From: Lucifuga dentata
Lineage: Eukaryota; Chordata; Actinopteri; Ophidiiformes; Bythitidae
DNA: 64,000 bases
Assembly: GCA_014773175.1 (NCBI GenBank)
Contig: VXCM01001006.1
Coordinates: 122,001-186,000, forward strand
Direction: 5' to 3'
Part shown: positions 49,500-61,965 of the stretch, piece by piece
How positions within the stretch are numbered: the first letter of the stretch is position 1
How the letters are laid out: each line of letters opens with the position of its first letter
Notes under the pieces: model-generated
What the model was told of the DNA's origin: nothing
What the model saw: only the letters and a program-made list of their open reading frames with translations
Database searches by the model: none
Program-made: the position numbers and the translations under genes

Positions 49500-51740
49500 C
49501 TAGATAGAGCAGAAAGAAAAGAAAACAACAGTCAGGGACATTGTTTGTTTCACTAAAGTGGGATATTAAAATAGAAATGATCAACTAACATCTTTGACTA
49601 AATGAATTCCCTAACACTGATTGTTTAGTGTGGTATACTGTATGTCACATGAGATTGGGTGTTATGAATTCCTTCATTAGATGCGTGAGTCTGTACTTTG
49701 CCCTCCCTAATGGGATCATCACCGCATCTGAATGTAGAATTTGATGGAGAAGGTAAAAATTGAGAACAATGAAGATTGTTCCCAATGGTTACCAGGCATC
49801 TACTGTCATAGATATGTAAGATCAGATTTTATCTCTAGTGAGACTTGCTAAAGTAGGTTTGATTTCATGCAGAACCCATACCACATGACAGAAACGGTAA
49901 CAGAAAACAACAACGAAAAAGATCCACTGGCTACGACAACAGCCACAAACTAAAAACAGTGGCGTGAATCAGAATTGAAATAATGTCATGCTTCAAAATG
50001 TGTTTGTGCTTAGAGGAAAGGGAAGGGAGGGGCAGCAATGGAGAGAGTTTGCTCTGATTTAAAATCAAAGATGTACAATTAGGCTGGCTCTGTGTGCACT
50101 AAGACCCAAGTATGCATGTCTATGAGATGGGAGCCCAACAACACCCTACCTTCTTAGCTGGTGATTGACAGATGGCAATCATAGTCCGATCTAAGTAGCT
50201 TAATAGCTTTGTCTGGCTCAAGCATCCTGATCTCCTTGTAAATCCACTAGTAGGGGTTTTAACCAATTACCTATCTGGGCGCTGGCCTCAGATTAGCTAT
50301 ATCTATTGTATTATTCTGAAAAGCAAATAATGTGCTTACAGTACGATGCAAAACAACATGTTTATCAGATACACTGCTGTCAGTAACTACTGTCATACAC
50401 TGCATATGTTAAAGATAATAAATCCCATGTACAGCACACCAAAGTTGATTAATTGGCTCAATATAAGACAAAAAACTGGAAGGAAGTATGGAAGGGGCCT
50501 ATTCCAAAAGCTACACGAGACTTTGCAGTGCCAGAGTTAACAATAGTGCCAGTGTTATTAAGATGCCATGTTAGATGTAATTTATTCATGACCCGATGCA
50601 TAGTATGGAAAATCAAAATCAAGCACGAGCGTGGGTGAGTGCAAACCAAGCCAAGCATGCCTTTGCCCTTAGTTAAAAAAAAAAAAAAAAAAATNAAAAA
50701 AAAAAAAAAAAAAAGTTTGGACCATGGCTTACTTTTAATGGTCTTTTTCTCCTGTAAAAGAAAACAAAAAGAACAGAAATCACTCTTTATCTTCTGCACT
50801 GTTGGTAGTTTTGCAAAAAAAAATATTTATACTGTATGTATACCAAATGGGAAACCTTGAGTAGTATTGAAATGAACTACAATACATATTGACAACAACA
50901 CCAAAAAAAGGTTCATCGTTTTGCAGTGCAGACGTAGGACCAAGGACATAATGCAGCCGAGACAAGGACAGCAAGGAAAGAGGAGATAGGAAGAATAGAA
51001 TGAAAGGCCACCAGAGTGCTATTGGTTTGAATATTCAATCAAACAAAAATGAATCACTTGTTTCAATTGTAATGCCCTTCAGCAAAACCTTCAGCATTAC
51101 ATTAAGAGTGCCATTCCTATATTGCTATAAATCATGTTTTTACTGAATACCTATTGAAATCTATTTAAATATTATAAATTATATTTCTATAGCATCCACT
51201 AATAACGAACAGTCAATGCCATTATCCAATGCTGCAGGGAGAAAAACTGCTACTCAATAGATAAATTGACAATTATTATTTCAAACAGTTGAGCAGTTCT
51301 ATTTCATGACATTCAAAACTGGTAAATAAAATAACAAAAAAAAAATGTGTGGAAAAAACTAAAGAGTGAGATCATGGTACTTACAAATAGTTAACATGCC
51401 AACTGAGGTGATATAATAGCAACTGTGGCTAGAAAAGTATGGGACATGGCATGGCATGGAAAGACGTCTCTGTCTCAGAGATTGATGAACAGAGATATAC
51501 TGTAAGTCAAAGAGACAAGCGGATACCAGGTACTGATTGTCTTGCTCATTTACACCTGCAATTGAGCCATCAGGCTACCCACAATGCACAGCAACTCTCC
51601 TGAGGCCTTGGTGCCTTGCTACCGAATGCACATCCAATTGCCTCTTCACCCCTGTCGCATTCAGACAGACTAGTAAAAAATCAGCAGGGGTCCTCCCTGC
51701 TGATTCCCTTTCTTGCTTCCTTCAGTTCTCTTGGGCTTAC
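49500..51740 (-). other. Intron between the two recognised protocadherin exons
   Basis: On the minus strand it begins GTAAGC (51740) and ends TCTATCTAG (49500), a canonical GT-AG intron of about 2.2 kb whose phase matches on both sides (one base before, two after). It holds an A-run gap with N at 50695 and otherwise unique AT-rich sequence. Confidence 0.6.
50675..50714. other. Assembly gap (N at 50695) in A-homopolymer
   Basis: One N (preceded by a single T) inside about 38 A. Confidence 0.85.
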
Positions 51741-51871
51741 AGCCAACCTTCAGCACGTCCTCTACCCTGGATAGTGAGCCGGTGAGGTGGTTAGCCGATG
51801 CTGCGTGTGTTGTATGTGCTGAAAGCTGGCTCATTATTTCCTTGCTACGGTCCATTGATTCTGCAGGCTTG
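51741..51871 (-). CDS. pcdh17: Predicted penultimate cytoplasmic exon of the protocadherin gene
   Basis: On the minus strand an open frame encodes 43 whole codons beginning KPAESMDRSKEIMSQLSAH and ending SLSRVEDVLKVG. The left border fits an acceptor CATCTTCATTTTTAG with a branch-like TTCATTAAC about 26 bases upstream. The right border is GGCT|GTAAGC. The exon leaves one base of a split codon and the terminal exon supplies two (giving Tyr), so the reading frame is continuous. A slightly shorter alternative starting at 51860 after CTGCAG also keeps phase. Composition (Ser, Met-Ser-Gln-Leu, acidic/Leu helix) suits a delta-protocadherin tail upstream of CM2. I do not recognise the residues firmly; the call rests on splice signals, phase and position 2.2 kb upstream of the CM2 exon. 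Confidence 0.6.
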
Positions 51872-53589
51872 CTAAAAATGAAGATGCTTTCCACTGGGTT
51901 AATGAATTGGACTGCTATATCAAAGAGAAATGCTCTGCTTTCTTTCTCTATCTCTCCTTTAAAAGTGTTACGTCCCCCGAGGTTGGGCCATCAATATGTG
52001 TACTTTCATATCTGTAGGTAATGCTTAACTCATTTTGATGTCCACTCAACATCAACATCTGACAATTAGGGTCTTCTTTCCATTCCCATATAAAACCTAA
52101 TCAGATTATTTTGTTCAAATTTTACTGTGCTTAAAATTAAACAATCTAAGTCCACATAAATCTGCAGAGTTACAAGGACAAACATTAAACTATAGTTGCA
52201 TTATTTAGCTGGAAACGGATCCGTTGTAATTTGTTAAAATATTCCTATGCAGAACATACCCAGAGTTGCTTCCGTATGTACCCATAGGCTCTTTCAAGAC
52301 CCAGTTCAGAATTCAGGATGTAGAAAATATCTTCAAAGAAAAGCCCTTAAAGCACATGCACAGCACAGTAGCAGGCTTTTGTTAGTTTTTCACAAACATC
52401 CCGGGAGCCCACACTATCAGCCACAGCGTAACATAATACAAGTGGGTCAACTCGCTGTGTTAAAAAGCATCGCTGTCCTACTGAGAGCTGCAGAGCCTTG
52501 AACAAGGAGGCCCGCCATCCCAGGTTACGTCCCTGGGGCGGAGTCCTTGTTATTTGGGCTACCAAGCCAGAAACAGTGGCACAGTCTGGGTGCCACAGGC
52601 AGGCCCACTATCTCTGTCCCTGGAAGAGAAGTGCTTCAGCCCAAGGGGGCTGGTCTGCTCATAATGGCTGCATCACCAGCCAATAGCCCTGTTTTTAGAT
52701 TTACTCAAAAGAGGCATCCGGAAGAGTGAATGGGGTGACAATGGCGGGTCAGGGAGTGATTGGCAGATGGGTTAGGAGGGCAGCGAGCGGAACAGAAGAG
52801 CAGCAGCTTTTCTGCGATGTAATTTCATATGGACAAAAGTCCTTCGCTGCTGAAGCGATGATCACCCGCCGAGATGCTACTGGACGTCAACGCCTCGGAG
52901 ACATTTCTGCTTTATACTGTGCTGCTTTGTGTGCGCACAAGTCTGTGTGTGAGTGTGTGCTGACCGTGCGTCTATGTTATTTGTGTTTGCGTGCGTGTTG
53001 AGTCTATAGTTAAGACTTTCTTTGTGTATGTGCATATTCAACACTGCTTGCAAGTAGGCGAGCATGCTGAAAGTGGGCCAGGGGCTGTACTGGTGAAGCC
53101 GTGGCATTTCTTAGCTGGCTACAGTCAGCCGTTCTATCCCAGCTTAAACTCTGAGATCATTCAGAGAGTCACTGGGCTGCAGTAGCAATTCAATGAGGTA
53201 TCTGTGACGTCTCCAGGATGTTGCAGTGTAGGAAAATGGAGTGTTATACTGTCATCTCTCAAGCGCCTCATCACCAGCTTTGCTTCACTCTCGTACTATA
53301 TTGTCTCGTGCTTCACTCCCACCCTTATGAGTGTGCCTCTTTTTTTGTAGCTCATGCTAAAAGTCACTGCAACACAGACTGAAGGCCTGTGACTTTTTTT
53401 TGCCTTCTCTTTTCAACTCAAACAGCTAAGGAACTGGAAAGATGGGAGGGGAGGTGAGAGAAATGAAAAGAGGGGAAATGAAACAAGGATGATGTGTCTG
53501 CATGCAGTGTATGTGTGTGCCTGCCTGTGTGCGAGAAACCAGAACTTCAGCTTCTATGCTTCTGTCTTTGACAGACATTTCAGTTGGCT

Positions 53590-53615
53590 GGACAGCAGAT
53601 GTGGGTCAGAGCCGG

Positions 53616-53653
<38 letters not shown>

Positions 53654-53960
53654 AGAGAGGGAGGGACAGAAAAGAATAAAGGAGAGAGAGAAGTGGAGAC
53701 AAGGAGAAAGAGTGAGTGTGCTGAGTATAGCAGGGTCAGGGCCTGGGAGAAGAGAAACAGCAGATTGAGTGGAGAAGACAGCATGGCTGCCTCTGGGCTG
53801 TCACAGTCCAAACACACTGCCAAAGAGAGCAATGGAGAAGAGAGGAGAGTAGGAAAGACAGGAGGAGAGGAGAGAAGAAAGAATTGAGGACATGAGCAAA
53901 GACAAAGAAAGGAAAAGGAGAGGAGGAAAGGACAGGACAGAGAGAGTACGTGAGAACAGA
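53590..53960 (+). repeat. Long purine-rich tract with (GA)n core at 53618-53647
   Basis: The plus strand is strongly purine-biased over some 370 bp, with a 30-bp GA run and many GGAGA/GAAAG words. On the gene strand this is polypyrimidine. Open frames across it are low complexity and not genes. Confidence 0.75.
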
Positions 53961-54644
53961 GTGGTGATATAGGGAACTAGGATAACAGGAGACGTGCTGT
54001 AGATAAATGTAGGTAACATGATTTCATGTCATTCCACATTCACACATTTGCACCTATTAACTCATCAATCAATGATCTTGATTTAGATGGTGTTTTCAGC
54101 TTCACAGCAGCCATTTGTCTCACTATCAATGAAGTCCTGTGTCCAAGGAGAAAACAGGCACCACTTATCTCTCCACTTCACCCCACTAATTCAATATAAC
54201 CATATTCCATCCCATTCCCCACATTAAGGAGGCTAAAAAAAAAAAAGAAGCACTTTCCCCCTCCTAAAGTGGTTTACACCTGGTCATCCACTGTACAGAC
54301 ATTTCACATGGTTCCAATTTAAAACCAGAATTGCTTTTTATCTGGTCCACATTGTTCTCATCCTCCTGATACAGACAAAATAAATAAACTTTTTGGGGGC
54401 TTTGAGAAGTGGCACAAGAGGGCGCTGGTGTGAGAGTGAGACCAGCCTGGAAATGGGCAAGTGATTGCCTTGCACCCCTCATCAACAGCCTCCCTGCGCA
54501 GACAGATCTATTTCACGTGGCGGAGCAATCAGCGTGAAGATGACGGTCTACATTGCTGGGTGTCATATAGATTACTCCATGCGGCAGAGGGAAGGAAAAT
54601 GAAATATTTATTCTGTCCAAAACACTCAGACTTTCATGAGAAAA

Positions 54645-54690
54645 TAGGGGAAAAAAAAAACAAAAAAAAAAAAANAAAAAAAAAAAAAAA
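54645..54690. other. Assembly gap (N at 54675) in A-homopolymer
   Basis: One N inside a long A-run. Confidence 0.85.
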
Positions 54691-54829
54691 CAAGAGGGAA
54701 GGAAAGAAAAGAAAAGTGATATAGGCAGAGCTAGGATGATAGATGGCTAACTCAAATCAAAACAATGCCAGAGAGCCAGAATTCACTCTGCAGTTGGTCT
54801 CGTCCGTTCTTTTTCCACTTTTCTACTCA

Positions 54830-54930
54830 TTTGCACCTCTAATAAGGTCTCGTTTAATTAGGGCTGCCAACTAATTACGGTGTGAGAGTATGTCTGGGTG
54901 TTTGGCTGTCTCACTTTGCAGGGCCCCCAT
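54830..54930. promoter_or_regulatory. Small candidate regulatory block in intron
   Basis: Repeat-free sequence with CGTTTAATTAGGG and CCAACTAATTACGG, two TAATTA-type homeodomain cores about 20 bp apart. Function inferred only. Confidence 0.25.
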
Positions 54931-55014
54931 GGCATCGCCTCACAGCTGAGAGGTCCTCAGCATCGAAGACAGACTCTCAGAACTGTTGAACTCATACACA
55001 ACTAAAGGTGGCTG

Positions 55015-55150
55015 TGAGCAATGAAAGGCAGGAGAGAAGGAAGGAAATGGGAGAGAGAAAATGAGAAGAAAGGAAGGGAAAGGATGAGGGGAAAAAATAA
55101 GGTGAGGGAGGATGTGCTCCTGAGAGAAAGTAGTGGAGGAGAGAAAGGAG
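55015..55150 (+). repeat. Purine-rich tract
   Basis: GGAAGGAAA/GAGAAA-rich stretch without a clean unit. Confidence 0.7.
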
Positions 55151-55864
55151 AGGTGCTAAATTATTAACGCTGTGACGGCGAGTTCAGATGGAACAATATC
55201 CACAGGAAAAAGGGATATTTGTCTTTCTCTTGCTGAGATGTTTGCCAGACAATTAAGGAGGGATGGAAGAGGAAAAGACACACAGTGGTGCAGGAGAAAA
55301 TGAGGACAAAAGGGGAGTCCTGGGGAGCAGTGACCTTTGAAAATGCAAGTCATGGCGGGCACCGGTAGCAATGGCATTAACTGATGGCATTAGCGTCAGC
55401 AGTGGAGATTTTTCAGGGGGATAGTTGGCAGTAAGGACAGTTAGATGTGAAAGTCTAAATGAAATCCAAACCTCTAATATGTAACCCCCTTATACCCCAG
55501 TCAAGCAGGAAGCAAATCTGAGGCAGCAGGAGAAAGCTTTTGTAGAAAAAACATTAAACCCTCTTAATTATTTTTCTATGCATGAAAAACTGTGGTTGAA
55601 CACAGTCCCTACGTGACCCACATCATCCCCATTTCATTCCCAATTCAACATGGAGTAGCTGTAACCTTTTTGCTTTCTCGGCGCTGCTCAGGCCAGCCGG
55701 AGGAATGCTGTTCAGCGTGGCAGCAGGTAATCTATTCTCCACTTTCTGAGCCTCTTGAAGTATTTACAGTCTGGCAAGGACAACTAAGGGAATAATCTGG
55801 AAGCCCCCTGCCGTGTCTTGAGAAGTGTGAAGTGCAAGATGGGTGAAGAGAAAAATGGAGAGTA

Positions 55865-55881
55865 GAGAGAGAGAGAGAGAG
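55865..55881. repeat. Short (GA)n microsatellite
   Basis: Uninterrupted GA run of about 17 bp. Confidence 0.9.
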
Positions 55882-56100
55882 TGAGGGGAAAGATGCAGAG
55901 CCCGGGTGCAGTTTTGTGATGAGCTGTCACCTGCTTTTGCCTCACTTTTTTTTTTTTTAACGTCCAGCCTCAGTGTGGAACAAATACTCAGCAGAAAAAA
56001 AAAATATACATGAGGCCGTCCAATATTTTCTATGCAGATGAACGAAGATGACAGCCATTCAGACTTGAAGGTGATACAGTACGGTATTTTCTATTCATAT

Positions 56101-56136
56101 GAAGATACGACACATCTTCATATGTGTCGTATCTTC
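56101..56136. repeat. Perfect 15-bp inverted repeat (hairpin)
   Basis: GAAGATACGACACAT (56101-56115) is followed after a 6-base loop by its exact reverse complement (56122-56136). A 10-bp palindrome TTCATATGAA overlaps the left edge (56094-56103). No T-run follows, and it is not near a gene end. Confidence 0.95.
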
Positions 56137-58959
56137 TCACGGCTGCAACAGAATAAATGAACAGAAAAGAGGCAAGCTCACTCAGATCTTATTTCTTAAC
56201 TATCAAAGCAGTATCTTCTCCATTGCATCGCTGGACAGTAGTCTAACAGCTCACGTTAATCAATTTAGTCACAGTGGCATCTTTGAGTGTACCACATACT
56301 CAAAGCTGAGTTTGATTAGTATGGAAATGGGACAGATAAAGAATTAGTTGGCCGTTCATTCCTGCTTTGTCTCTATTGTATTGTTACATAACACTGCAAG
56401 TAGGCATTATGAGTAAGATATGGCTGCTTTTCTTTTTCAGTAGAGTCAATACTGTAATGAGCGTACTACAGACTGCGCCTGAGGTGATTAATTGAGGAGA
56501 GATTAACTAGCATAATTTCATTCCGGTGACGATTGTGGCTTGCACTTTCACACACCCCCTTCACACTTCAGCCTCTCTCTCAGGGTCTCTACCCCTCTCT
56601 GTCTATTTGAACGGTCAGTACTTCAGCTGAACATAAGACCCCATAAATAAAGTGTCCGTGCTTGTCACGCTCCCTCATTCATCTTGCATGCATACACTCG
56701 CGGACATGCGTGTGCACGTACACATGCAGACGAAGCATCGCATACAGCAGGTGGCTTGTCACTGGAAGCATTTTTTTTTTCTCCTATCACGTTCACTCGC
56801 TTTCTCTCATATACTCACACACATACACACACAAATACCACAGACTGTGTCCTTAAAACACTTCTGACCTCTAACCTCATCCATAAGTGGAACAACAGCA
56901 AGATGATGGAGAGAGGCAGTGTGACTCATCCACTCAACTAATAAGAATGATGGTGTTGGTTTGCTGCCAACAAGTCTACACAACATGCGCTTCAAAATAT
57001 TTTGCAAGTTTGGTCCCTTGGTCTCAAATTTACAAAAGATTAAAAAAATATGGGATTTTCTCATTAGGATTTAAACACTTAATATGATCAACATCAGTGA
57101 TCCACATCTTAGTATCTGTTTTTCAGTTTTTTCTCCTCACAACATTGCACAGTCACAATATAAAATACCTTTACTGTGTAACCAAACTGAACCTGTTTAC
57201 CTGCTCTGTTTTCTACCATGTGGCATGGAGCTTATAGAAAATACTCCAGAATCCCTGTAAGGATTAGCATTAGCTCCTCTGCTACGGTGCACACATGCAA
57301 AACCGCTCTGAAACGATAAAACAATATGGCAGCCTCAGTTCCTTTTCACACCACGCACACACATTGCAGCTTTCATACAGTAGCAAACCTGGAATGACCA
57401 TGCACTGTGAATGTGTGAAGCTTGGGTGTGTGTTTGTGCAAACACGAGCTCAACATTCAGACAAGAAGACAAACACAGTATTATATAATAAGACAAACAG
57501 AATACAGATGAAGGGGCGGTGGGTGTGTAGAAAATGGTAGGGCTTACTGAGTTACTCTGAGTGTGTGAGCGAGGGGTTGAATCAGTTTTTTAAAAAAAAT
57601 CAAAATCAGTGTTAAATCGATGTTTTTTCATTGGTTATTATTCCTCTAAATTCTTTTTTTTTTCACTCATGCAATCCATTTCACTAGCTCTCTGTCTCTA
57701 CTCTGTAGAAAAATAAAGTGTCATTGCTTCCCCTCCACTGTTGCTCTTATCGCACACTCCCAGGCGCACTAACACAATAGACTGTTTTACACCATTAAAT
57801 GGTTAGTTGTCAAAATACAATTTCAATTAAATCTTCCCTAAAATAAAAAAGGAGAAGAAAGTCCTTGATTTGTGCTTCTTTGCAAATAGCACTAATAAGA
57901 GAAAACATCTAAATCATGCATTTGCATGGGCATACATCCACATAGGGGAACGGAGCAAGAATTGTCTGACAAATACAGTTGCGAAGATGGTTTGGGTAAG
58001 TTAGAAAATATGACAGTTACCGTGGCTTTGGTGTAATTTTCATCTGATATATTTAAATGGATGTTGGCTGCAATGTGGAGCCTCACAGAACATATTTCAT
58101 GTGCAGCACATGTTCAGCCCTAAGCAGCATGTGAAATATGAAGCTTTAACAAGAAGTATTATACCACTTGGCAAAGGCACTCACAGCCGTAGCAGCACAT
58201 TAGCATCAGAATTCCATTTTGTCTCCTGCTTACCAGAAAAATTTAGTATGACCTACATAATACAAATATTGTTGTATTCATGCATTGCATGATTTTATCC
58301 ACAAGTATTTTAGATGAGACAACAGACAACAAATTCTATATGCTGGCAGCACATGAATAAATAAATCCAACAGTCTGCCTTCCCATAACAAAATGTACTC
58401 TCGGCGCCTAATGTCTAAAACATGGGTCCACTTATGACAAGTATAGTTAGCTGTAGTGGGCTAGCTAGTTAGCTTGTGCATCAGCCAACAAACACCCACT
58501 ATCTACCATCCTTGTCATTCTAAGTGTGGCAATTAGCTTTCAGCTGCTAGCACATCCTAGGCAACAAGAGAGCCAGACATGGTGAATCATGGCCTTAATG
58601 GAAGGCTCATGGTGGAAATGTGGTGGGGTAATTATGCTGACCCCAAGGGACAGGCTTTCAGGTTTCAGCATATAGGCTCATAAATAGATGCATTGAGCTC
58701 CACTCTAGGGCAGCAAAGCCAAATTATCCAAGGCCTGTGTTTTTTAGGATTAGATGACTAATTCAAAAGGTTCATAAACTATGATGGACTCAAGTCTCTG
58801 AGAAATAGAGCCATTAATCTCTGTTAGGTGGAGAAATGCTTACCATGTCCAAATTCCACTATCTAGATCAAATGTGATTATGTGAGAGTTATTCATGTAA
58901 GTTATGATAGTGTAGTCCTCATCAGCTTAATTGTTGAGATATGGAGTTTGCGATGAATG

Positions 58960-59190
58960 CACTTCATGCAGTTGTCTCAGCCCCGGAGAGCCACAGCCGC
59001 AGTCACGAAAAATGAATTCACTGAACACATTTGGCGACTCTCTCCTCGTGAACGTCACTGATGTCCGTGCAAAAAAAAAAGTTGCTAGATTTGTTGCTAG
59101 GCTCTGTTTTGAAAAAAAGTCTAGCGATAAATCTGCTAAATACAACACTGTTGGCACCACTGTTTACGAGAGGCAGCCAGCGATCCAACA
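58960..59190. repeat. Possible diverged interspersed repeat
   Basis: Words such as GTTGCTAGATTTGTTGCTAG and TCTAGCGATAAATCTGC followed by ACACTGTTGGCACC resemble a repeat seen widely in fish genomes. The 91-codon plus frame across it is interrupted in other frames and not recognised as a gene. Class unknown. Confidence 0.35.
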
Positions 59191-61689
59191 GGTTTTAAAG
59201 AATTGAGAGAATAGCTACAGGGAGACTTGAATACAAACTGCATCAAATGGCTGTGCACAGTGCAGCCCTGAATTAAATGTTACAAGGATATGCCAGTCAG
59301 CACGCTGGTTCTCAAGAACTTCTTTAATATCCTTGAGTTTGAACAGGGTGCTTCTACTGTGTAAAACCTTTCACAATATTGGAGTACTCAAGAGGAGAAG
59401 CCCCACTTTCTTCACTGACTACACAAAGGCCTTGGAGAGACTTGTTCTGTGACATCAGTTGTCTAGTGAAGGAGTCTTGGCATGCCTGATTTGCATACTA
59501 GTCAAATGAAAAAAATATATGTTCAGATATGGCTTGTTCACACTTGAAAGCATGGCGATAATCATAGCCCTTGATTTTTTTTTTTGTGAGTGCTTTAAGC
59601 ACTCTAGCCCCTGGAGGGAGAAACTCAATAAGAAGAGCAATATACTGTAGGCTGATAACACCAAGATGTCCTGGATTATAGACTATCTCATAGATAGGTC
59701 ACAGTTTGTTCCCCTCTGGAGCAGTATATTGGACATGCTGCAGAGTATTACAGTGCTGTCACCTTTGCTATCTTTGACTTTAAATTCAAGTCTGAGTCAT
59801 GCCACCTTCAAGTTTTCTCGGATGGTTGCATCAGTTAAGAAAAAGAAAGATGTGTATAAGTCTGGTCATTACCTGCTGAGAACCATCTGCCCACGAACAC
59901 TGTCATGATGATCAAGTTTACAAAGAGGATTCTGGTTGAATATGACTCCAGTGGCACCTGTCACCCACAGTGTGGTCTGATCCTTATACTCTACATATAT
60001 TTCTGTATGTCATAGTTCTCTGTTTTCGTGGCACATTAATGAAAAAATAGGGTATCATTTTGTGTACATTTTGTGTACTGTATATCACTCTCTGCAACCT
60101 GCTAACCTTCTACGTGCATTAGCCGATCTAGCCTTGCCATCCTAAAGACGTTTTGCATGTTTTGTCAAATTATGCAGAGTGAAGAAGAAAAAGGCTCCTC
60201 TGAACGTTTTGCGACCTTCGTCTGCTTGGTTTGCTTCATGAGTACACGATTATGTTTCCGGCAACGAATGCTACAGGGAGAAAACAAGGCACTTCTCAGC
60301 CATCGCTCAAAAGTTGCTTCGTATCCTTGAAGCTCAAAATCTAGAGCTGAATGCTAGTGGGCACTTGAAAGGAAGATTCTCATTAGCGTTTTGCTAACAC
60401 CTATCAGAGAGACGAGGAAGAAAGTGGGATGATGGGAAGAGAAAGCTGCTGTGGACTGGAGTCTCTCCTCAAGAACACACACAGATTTACTAACCATGCA
60501 TCTACGCCTGCCCCTCTTTGATTCTACCACACACACTATTCTTAACAGGCCAGTTTAGCAATATAGAAGTACAGCGCCACTGCTGGAGCCATATACAGTG
60601 TATTAGTTAAAGTACCAGGGGCCCAATTTGTCACTCTGGTGGGCTCATCAGAGGCGAACATCCTTTATGAAATGCACTTTTCACGCTGCCTGTCGGAGGG
60701 ATCAAAGCAGCAGCAGCAGCCTTGCCTATCTCTCCCTCTTCAGTTTTCCTGCTCTGATTCCCACTGACAAAATGAGTCAATTTAAACCAAATGGATCCAC
60801 TATCAAAATAATGAGACTGAGTGAGCTATACAGACAGGGTGAAACAGATTCACATTGTGGGTGTGTGAGGCTTGGACAGGTGGGCAGTAACTATGGAATA
60901 TGGGTGCTCTAGAGTGCTGGATGAAATAACTGATATTGCTGATCTAGAGCTGAAGTCACTTTGCAGCTCAGTGGAGTAGATGGTACATTAGCTGAAAACA
61001 TACATAGTTGTGCATCAGATCATATGTCCAAAATTTATGGATCAATCTAGTTTTCTTAAACCAACAATGCTGCATTTTCACATATCATGGGGTCACAAAC
61101 TTTGAAGTAAACATAACTGTAGACCTCTAATGACCCATTTCACTCCAGCATTCTAGTTCACGTGTGACATGAATTTGACATTATTCACAGAAGATGACAC
61201 AGAATATGCAACATAACTCCATGCTGCATCCGTGCTTTTCTCCTTTGAAGCATACAAAAAACATGCTTCATTATTCAACCAGCCTAACGGGTATTTTTTT
61301 CCCATCTATCCTCTCTAACCCCATCTCTTTTTAGCAAAGCTCTTGACCAATTGATTTTTCCTCTTTCCCTTGTCTGCTTTTTTTCCCGCCCTTGATTCTA
61401 ATGCTACTGGGTTGTGGGAAATATTTATTCACATCGATCGGCAGCGGAGCTGATGGGTCTTTCATGATCGTCAGAACTCAAACTGTTTTTGTCTCACTGA
61501 CGTCTCCAAATATCAACCACTATTGGGAAAAGCATAGACTGGACTGCAGATTAGGGCATCGGAGCCCAAAGGCCAGACTCATTTCCTGCAAGACAATAGA
61601 GAGAAGAAAAGATTCACACACCAATTGTCTGACCCATGTTAGAGGCTTTATCTTTTCGGTGACGTGTGCTATTTGCTCTCTACCCAATG

Positions 61690-61965
61690 CTCCTTGTCTA
61701 CTGGAAGAAAATTCCAAAAGAGCTTCCAACTTTATGACTGCAGTTTAGGGAAGATCCTTTGCTGTTTTTTAGTGACAAAGATTAAAAACAGCCTCCACAG
61801 AGAGGCCCATAAAGAAAAGGTTTGCCAGCTTTGGTGTGGGAGAACTTGATTGGCCTTCAGAGAGCCTGACCTCAACCCCCTCAAACAGGTTTGGAATTAA
61901 TTGGAACTGACTGCAAGGAAGCCCAACACCAGCTGTCGTCCTCGCTGACACTCCTATGGCATAGA
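61690..61965 (+). pseudogene. Tc1/mariner-type transposase fragment, decayed
   Basis: The stretch preserves the middle-to-C-terminal part of a Tc1/mariner (DDE) transposase. A CATAAAG...TTTGG-GTGGGAGAACTTGATTGGCC segment matches the conserved F-G-V-x-E-L-D-W-P region, and AGCCTGACCTCAACCCCCTC encodes the P-D-L-N-P motif that carries the second catalytic Asp. One base is missing between W-P and P-D-L-N-P, and an in-frame TAA follows W-N, so the copy is dead. Neither the N-terminal half, the last catalytic residue nor the inverted repeats are recognisable. It is an old insertion in the presumed intron. Confidence 0.72.

Noticed and set aside
51537..52021. Plus-strand open frames opposite the predicted protocadherin exon
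   Set aside because: They are antisense shadows. The minus strand has the splice signals and matching phase.
52500..52700. GC-richer stretch that could be the next upstream protocadherin exon
   Set aside because: No minus-strand frame with suitable acceptor, donor and phase was found, and translations show no protocadherin features.
58931..59206. 91-codon plus frame with partly protein-like text
   Set aside because: Both strands are open over the same bases and the sequence resembles a dispersed fish repeat. No homologous family recognised.
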